Shown piece after piece: positions 4,602 to 7,831 of a DNA stretch of 7,831 nucleotides. Each line of letters starts with the position of its first letter. The first letter of the stretch is position 1. A program made the translations under genes and the position numbers. Origin of the DNA: Gemmatimonadota bacterium (lineage in GTDB: Bacteria; Latescibacterota; UBA2968; UBA8231); contig VXZF01000673.1 in NCBI GenBank assembly GCA_009845645.1, forward strand, positions 1 to 7,831. Reading direction: 5' to 3'. Under the pieces are notes generated by a model. It saw nothing but the letters and a program-made list of their open reading frames with translations. It had not been told where the DNA came from and did not search any database.

Positions 4602-6092
4602 GTGTTCGGGTTTCACAATATACGCGGCGGCCCCAACAGCGTCAATCTGCTGTGCCTCGTGCTGCTGGGTGCCTATACTCTGCTCAAGCTCTGGTTGGTC
4701 GCCGATGTGGAGCTGGGCAAAGACGAGGCTGTTTACTGGTATTGGGGACAGCACCTCGACGCCTCCTACGCGCTCTTGCCCTTGGCCGTCTTCAAGCTGG
4801 CCCATTCGCTCTACCCACACCAAGAGTGGTTCCTGCGGCTTCCCTCTGTTTTATTGGGTGCGCTTTCTACCGCGCTCGTCTATTGGCTTTGCAAGATGCA
4901 GGGTCTCGCCAAGCAACTAGCGCTGTGGGCCGCCGCTGCCTTTGCGCTCAGCCACTGGGCTTGGCACACCAGTTCCTACTTGCATCCCGATGGCTTCTTA
5001 GTCCCCTGTTGGCTGCTGGCCCTGTGCATGGCGCGGCAGGCCGAAGCAACCAATTCGCTCCGGCCGTATGTATATACGGGTTTAGCGGCGGGCTTGGCCG
5101 TCCTATGCAAGTACTCGGGCGCCTTTCTCGTCGGCGGGCTTGGCCTGTGGATCGCGCTCGATCAACGAGGGAAAGAGCGTTGGCACCGGCTCGCCGCGTT
5201 CTTACTACCCGCTGTCGCCGTCGCCGCACCGCTCTCCTACGCCCAGTTTAGTACCGACTTCTATCTGCCGCAGATGTTGAGCACCCTTTCGCGCATTGAA
5301 GATCTTAGCCATCCCCTTTCGCGTCTGTTCTTCTTTGCGGTCAGTCCGCTCTTTTTCGCGTCGCCGTTTTTGCTGTTCCTGCTCTATGCCGGCTTGGTGC
5401 GGGCAGCCAAACAGCGCGACCTCCTCGTCCTGCTCCCTGCGCTGTGCACCATCGGCGCTTTTTTGTTTTTCGCGCTCGGCCGCGGTCAGATTAAAGGCAA
5501 CTGGCTCCTGCCGGGCTTGCTGAGCCTGTGGCCTGTGGCGTTTGCTGTTCAGCCCAGACGCTGGCTGCTCGTCGCTGTCGTCACTACCGGCCTGCTGCAA
5601 TCGCTCGCCGTCGGCCTAGGACTGAAATACCCCGGACTCTACAGCGATCTTGCCGCGCGCAGCGGGCTGGACACAAGCTATGTTGGTTTGGTGTCGGAGG
5701 AAGACCGGGTCCGCGAGCCTTCCTACTCGTGGAGTGAGCGGCTCTGCGAGTACAGCGGCTGGCACCGCTTCGCCGCGGACGTGGAGCAGGTTATTCCACC
5801 GTTGCCGCTGCTGAGCACGCAGTACAGCATACCGTTTGCGCTGGCGTATTACGGGCGGGCCCAGCGGGAGTATTACACGGTTGATGATCCGAGGTTCCGA
5901 GACTTGACGGATTTTTACGGGCAGCACAAGGCACCCTATCCAGAAGAAGTGCTCTTCGCCGTGCGAACGGGCGGTACGGTTCCCGCATCGCTGAGCGCTA
6001 CGTATCCACGGCAGAAATTGATCGCGGAAATAGATCGCCGCCGCGTTGGCTGTCCCTCAGTGTCCTATCAGATCTTCCGCCTAGGACGGTGA
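4602..6092 (+). CDS. GT39 / ArnT-like polyprenyl-phosphate sugar glycosyltransferase (GT-C fold), membrane
   Basis: A 496-aa polytopic membrane protein of the PMT_2/ArnT-like group, which transfers a sugar from a polyprenyl-phosphate carrier to lipid or protein on the outer face of the inner membrane. About ten hydrophobic segments lie between residues 16 and 340 (clearest: 16-34, 102-118, 131-145, 158-184, 197-213, 242-264, 273-291, 302-316, 320-340), followed by a soluble C-terminal part (about 341-496). GT39 marks are the acidic first-loop motif KDEAVYWYWGQHL (40-52), YLHPD (126-130), LAVLCKYSGAFL (165-176) and GRGQIKGNW (293-301). The start is GTG: an in-frame TGA sits at 4587-4589, and the next possible start would remove half of the first membrane segment. 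There is no Shine-Dalgarno and no convincing plus-strand promoter. The acceptor and sugar are unknown; no lipid A or O-antigen genes are adjacent. Its 3' end overlaps the convergent RND gene by 12 bp. Confidence 0.85.
   Translation: MFGFHNIRGGPNSVNLLCLVLLGAYTLLKLWLVADVELGKDEAVYWYWGQHLDASYALLPLAVFKLAHSLYPHQEWFLRLPSVLLGALSTALVYWLCKMQGLAKQLALWAAAAFALSHWAWHTSSYLHPDGFLVPCWLLALCMARQAEATNSLRPYVYTGLAAGLAVLCKYSGAFLVGGLGLWIALDQRGKERWHRLAAFLLPAVAVAAPLSYAQFSTDFYLPQMLSTLSRIEDLSHPLSRLFFFAVSPLFFASPFLLFLLYAGLVRAAKQRDLLVLLPALCTIGAFLFFALGRGQIKGNWLLPGLLSLWPVAFAVQPRRWLLVAVVTTGLLQSLAVGLGLKYPGLYSDLAARSGLDTSYVGLVSEEDRVREPSYSWSERLCEYSGWHRFAADVEQVIPPLPLLSTQYSIPFALAYYGRAQREYYTVDDPRFRDLTDFYGQHKAPYPEEVLFAVRTGGTVPASLSATYPRQKLIAEIDRRRVGCPSVSYQIFRLGR
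4617..4645 (-). promoter_or_regulatory. clpP: Predicted sigma70-type promoter of clpP
   Basis: Reading the minus strand, TTGACG (4645-4640) and TATATT (4622-4617), each 5/6, are separated by exactly 17 bp. The start would be near 4610, giving a leader of about 43 nt with the GGAG site. The whole promoter lies within the first 15 codons of the divergent glycosyltransferase gene. I saw no heat-shock-type (sigma32 or CtsR/CIRCE) element. Confidence 0.65.
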
Positions 6093-7831
6093 TCCGCTTG
6101 CCTCTTCCTTGCGCCCAAATGCCGACGTCATAATCCGCTGCATCGCCGTGCGGAAATCGTCGAAAAAGGTGTAAAACAGAGGGACTAACAAAAGCGTCAA
6201 TACCATCGCCGCCAGCAGGCCCCCGATCATCGTCCGGCCCAGCGGCGCGTACTCCAAGCCCACCATCTTGGAATTGCCCGCGGCCATTGGGATCAGCCCA
6301 AAAGCGGTGGTGAAGGTCGTCATCAGGATCGGCCGGAAGCGGTGGCGGCCGGCCTCCAGCAGGGCGTCGTAGCGCGACTTGCCCTCGGCCCGGAGCCGGT
6401 TGGCCAAGTCGATCAGCACGATGGCGTTGTTTACTACCACGCCGATCAAGATTACCGAGCCGATCATCGACATGATTTCAAAGGGCGTGTCGGTCACATA
6501 TAGAACCCAGTAAACGCCGAGGAAGGAGAATGGGATCGACACGATCACCGACAGCGGCAGCACGAACGACTCGAAGAGTACCCCCATCAGCAAAAAGACG
6601 AAGGTCACGGACATGATCAGGGCGAACTTCTGCGACTGGTCCTGCTCCTCTAGCTCCACAAAGCGGGTACCCTTGTCCCAGCGATAGCCGCGCGGCATCT
6701 CAAAGCCCTGCATCACCTGATCGACTTGGGCAAAAAGATGTTGCGCCCGGTCCTTGGCGGCGCGGGCGCTGACATTGAGCATGGTCTGCCGGTTCTCGCG
6801 CCGGATATTGCCCAGCGTGCGCTCGACGTAGATGTCCGCTAGCGATTCAAGGGCCACTTCGCGGCCGTCCGCGGTGGGGAAGTTTTGGGTGCGCAGATCG
6901 TCTAGGCTCTGGCTGTCGTAGTTGGCTAGCCGCACGCGGATATCGACTTCGCGGCCGTCGTCGGTATGGAACTTGTTGATATCCGTGCCGCGCAGTGCGT
7001 AGGCGATGCCTCCCGAAACCTGCTGGGGATTCACGCCGAAGCGCTGAATTTGGTCGCGGTCGAGGCGCACCTGTAGCTCAGTGCCGCCGCGGTCCATGTC
7101 GGTGTTGACCGACAGCAAGCCGGGGATACTCTCCAGCCGCCGTTCGACCTCGGCGGCCAGCTCGATCAGCACCTTGGTGTCCTCGCCATACAGGCTGACA
7201 TTGACTCGGGCATCCTGCTCGGAGTTTTCCCAGTTGACCCGCAAGTTGACACCCGGCGGTAGGTAGAGCCGCTCGCGGAGGTCCTTTTCGACCTCCTTGT
7301 AGGAGAGGTACTCCTGTTCCTTCAGGCCCAGCGTGACGCTCAAGTTGTCCCAAGCCACCTCATACCACTCCACGTCCTCTTCTTCGGCGAAAAACAGCGT
7401 TACCCGGCCCCAGCCACGGCGGAAGTAGGTGCGGAGCGCCTCGACGTTGTACTCCGCTTGGTGGGCCATCACCGTGTCCTCGACGGAGGTCATAAACCGC
7501 TCGGCCTGGTCCAGGGACTGGCCTGAAGGCATCTCAAAGGCTAAGTCCATCCGCACTTCGTTGCGCTCCTGACTGTCGGTGCGATCCATGCCATCCATCG
7601 GGATCTTGATGCTGGCAAAAAGGACCAAGGCGATGACGAAGGCGTCGAGGCGATTGTTTAGCACCCAGCTCAGTGAGCGCATGTAGTGCTTGCGGGACCA
7701 GAGGATCATCCTCGACTCGCCCCTCTCCTTTTTCGTCGAGAGCCTGAGCGCGGCGAGTGGGATAAAGATCAGGGCTATGAGCAGCGAGGCCACTAGTCCT
7801 GTGATGACCGGCAGGCCGATTCTGAGCATCC
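6081..7831 (-). CDS. RND-family efflux permease (HAE1/AcrB-like), C-terminal half only
   Basis: The frame is open to the right edge, so the N-terminal half (about 450-500 aa of a usual 1000-1050) lies outside the window. Counting from the first in-frame Met (7829), visible parts are: the last helix of the first membrane half (6-28); TM7 (60-77); the second large periplasmic pump/docking region (about 80-395), with GGIAYALRGTDINK (273-286) and two T-x-DGREV turns; then TM8-TM12 (about 402-555). GVVVNNAIVLID (463-474) is the TM10 signature, and RFRPILMTTFTTAFGLIPMA (497-516) the conserved TM11 segment. Proton-driven RND pumps work as inner-membrane trimers with a periplasmic adaptor and outer-membrane channel, which implies a diderm cell; neither partner is visible here. 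Substrate class is not determinable. The Met at 7829 is internal, not a start. The stop is TAG at 6083-6081, inside the end of the convergent glycosyltransferase gene. Confidence 0.93.
   Translation of the reverse strand, partial: MLRIGLPVITGLVASLLIALIFIPLAALRLSTKKERGESRMILWSRKHYMRSLSWVLNNRLDAFVIALVLFASIKIPMDGMDRTDSQERNEVRMDLAFEMPSGQSLDQAERFMTSVEDTVMAHQAEYNVEALRTYFRRGWGRVTLFFAEEEDVEWYEVAWDNLSVTLGLKEQEYLSYKEVEKDLRERLYLPPGVNLRVNWENSEQDARVNVSLYGEDTKVLIELAAEVERRLESIPGLLSVNTDMDRGGTELQVRLDRDQIQRFGVNPQQVSGGIAYALRGTDINKFHTDDGREVDIRVRLANYDSQSLDDLRTQNFPTADGREVALESLADIYVERTLGNIRRENRQTMLNVSARAAKDRAQHLFAQVDQVMQGFEMPRGYRWDKGTRFVELEEQDQSQKFALIMSVTFVFLLMGVLFESFVLPLSVIVSIPFSFLGVYWVLYVTDTPFEIMSMIGSVILIGVVVNNAIVLIDLANRLRAEGKSRYDALLEAGRHRFRPILMTTFTTAFGLIPMAAGNSKMVGLEYAPLGRTMIGGLLAAMVLTLLLVPLFYTFFDDFRTAMQRIMTSAFGRKEEASGSPS

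Noticed and set aside
5205..5600. Minus-strand open frame of 131 codons inside the glycosyltransferase gene
   Set aside because: It is antisense to membrane segments of a convincing GT39 protein; the charged Gln/Arg/Glu-rich translation is what hydrophobic codons give in reverse.
6857..6965. Direct DNA repeat ACTTCGCGGCCGTC in the RND gene (about 6856 and 6946)
   Set aside because: It encodes two copies of a DGREV turn, explained by protein structure and codon preference, with no further extension.
7827..7829. ATG at 7829 as the start of the RND gene
   Set aside because: The sequence after it is the sixth helix of an RND permease, so about half the protein lies beyond the window edge; this Met is internal.

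Overview
GC-rich, tightly packed bacterial chromosome segment holding seven protein genes and no RNA genes, insertion sequences, prophage genes or CRISPR. The half RND exporter at the right end points to a diderm (Gram-negative type) envelope. DUF5069 proteins and a divergent ClpP suggest an uncultured member of a poorly sampled phylum, but the sequence alone does not fix the taxon.

Layout. (1) 2996 down to 1, minus strand: a three-gene block with no intergenic DNA. It encodes a 453-aa protein made of three tandem DUF5069-like units, a class I glutamine amidotransferase-like hydrolase (peptidase C26 / PuuD type), and a WYL-family transcriptional regulator that runs off the left edge. (2) 2997-3097: a compact divergent promoter region with back-to-back sigma70-like promoters and a perfect 9-bp inverted repeat whose arms fall in the two promoter spacers. 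(3) 3098-3904, plus: mutM (fpg), formamidopyrimidine-DNA glycosylase, probably read from a leaderless transcript. (4) 3905-3958: a short convergent gap with a hairpin that works best as the clpP terminator. (5) 4567-3959, minus: clpP, with a clear ribosome site and a near-consensus promoter. (6) 4602-6092, plus: a GT39/ArnT-like membrane glycosyltransferase with a GTG start; the clpP promoter lies inside its first codons. (7) 7831-6081, minus: the C-terminal half of an RND (HAE1-type) efflux permease, overlapping the glycosyltransferase tail to tail by 12 bp.

How the genes relate. mutM (oxidised-base repair), clpP (proteolysis), the glycosyltransferase and the exporter look like separate housekeeping or envelope units. 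The only obvious multi-gene unit is the DUF5069x3 - amidotransferase-like - WYL operon, whose function is unknown. Its end gene is a DNA-binding regulator, and the inverted repeat in front of the operon is the natural candidate operator, possibly co-controlling mutM. This is the part of the window most likely to hold an undescribed system; the link between regulator and repeat is inference.
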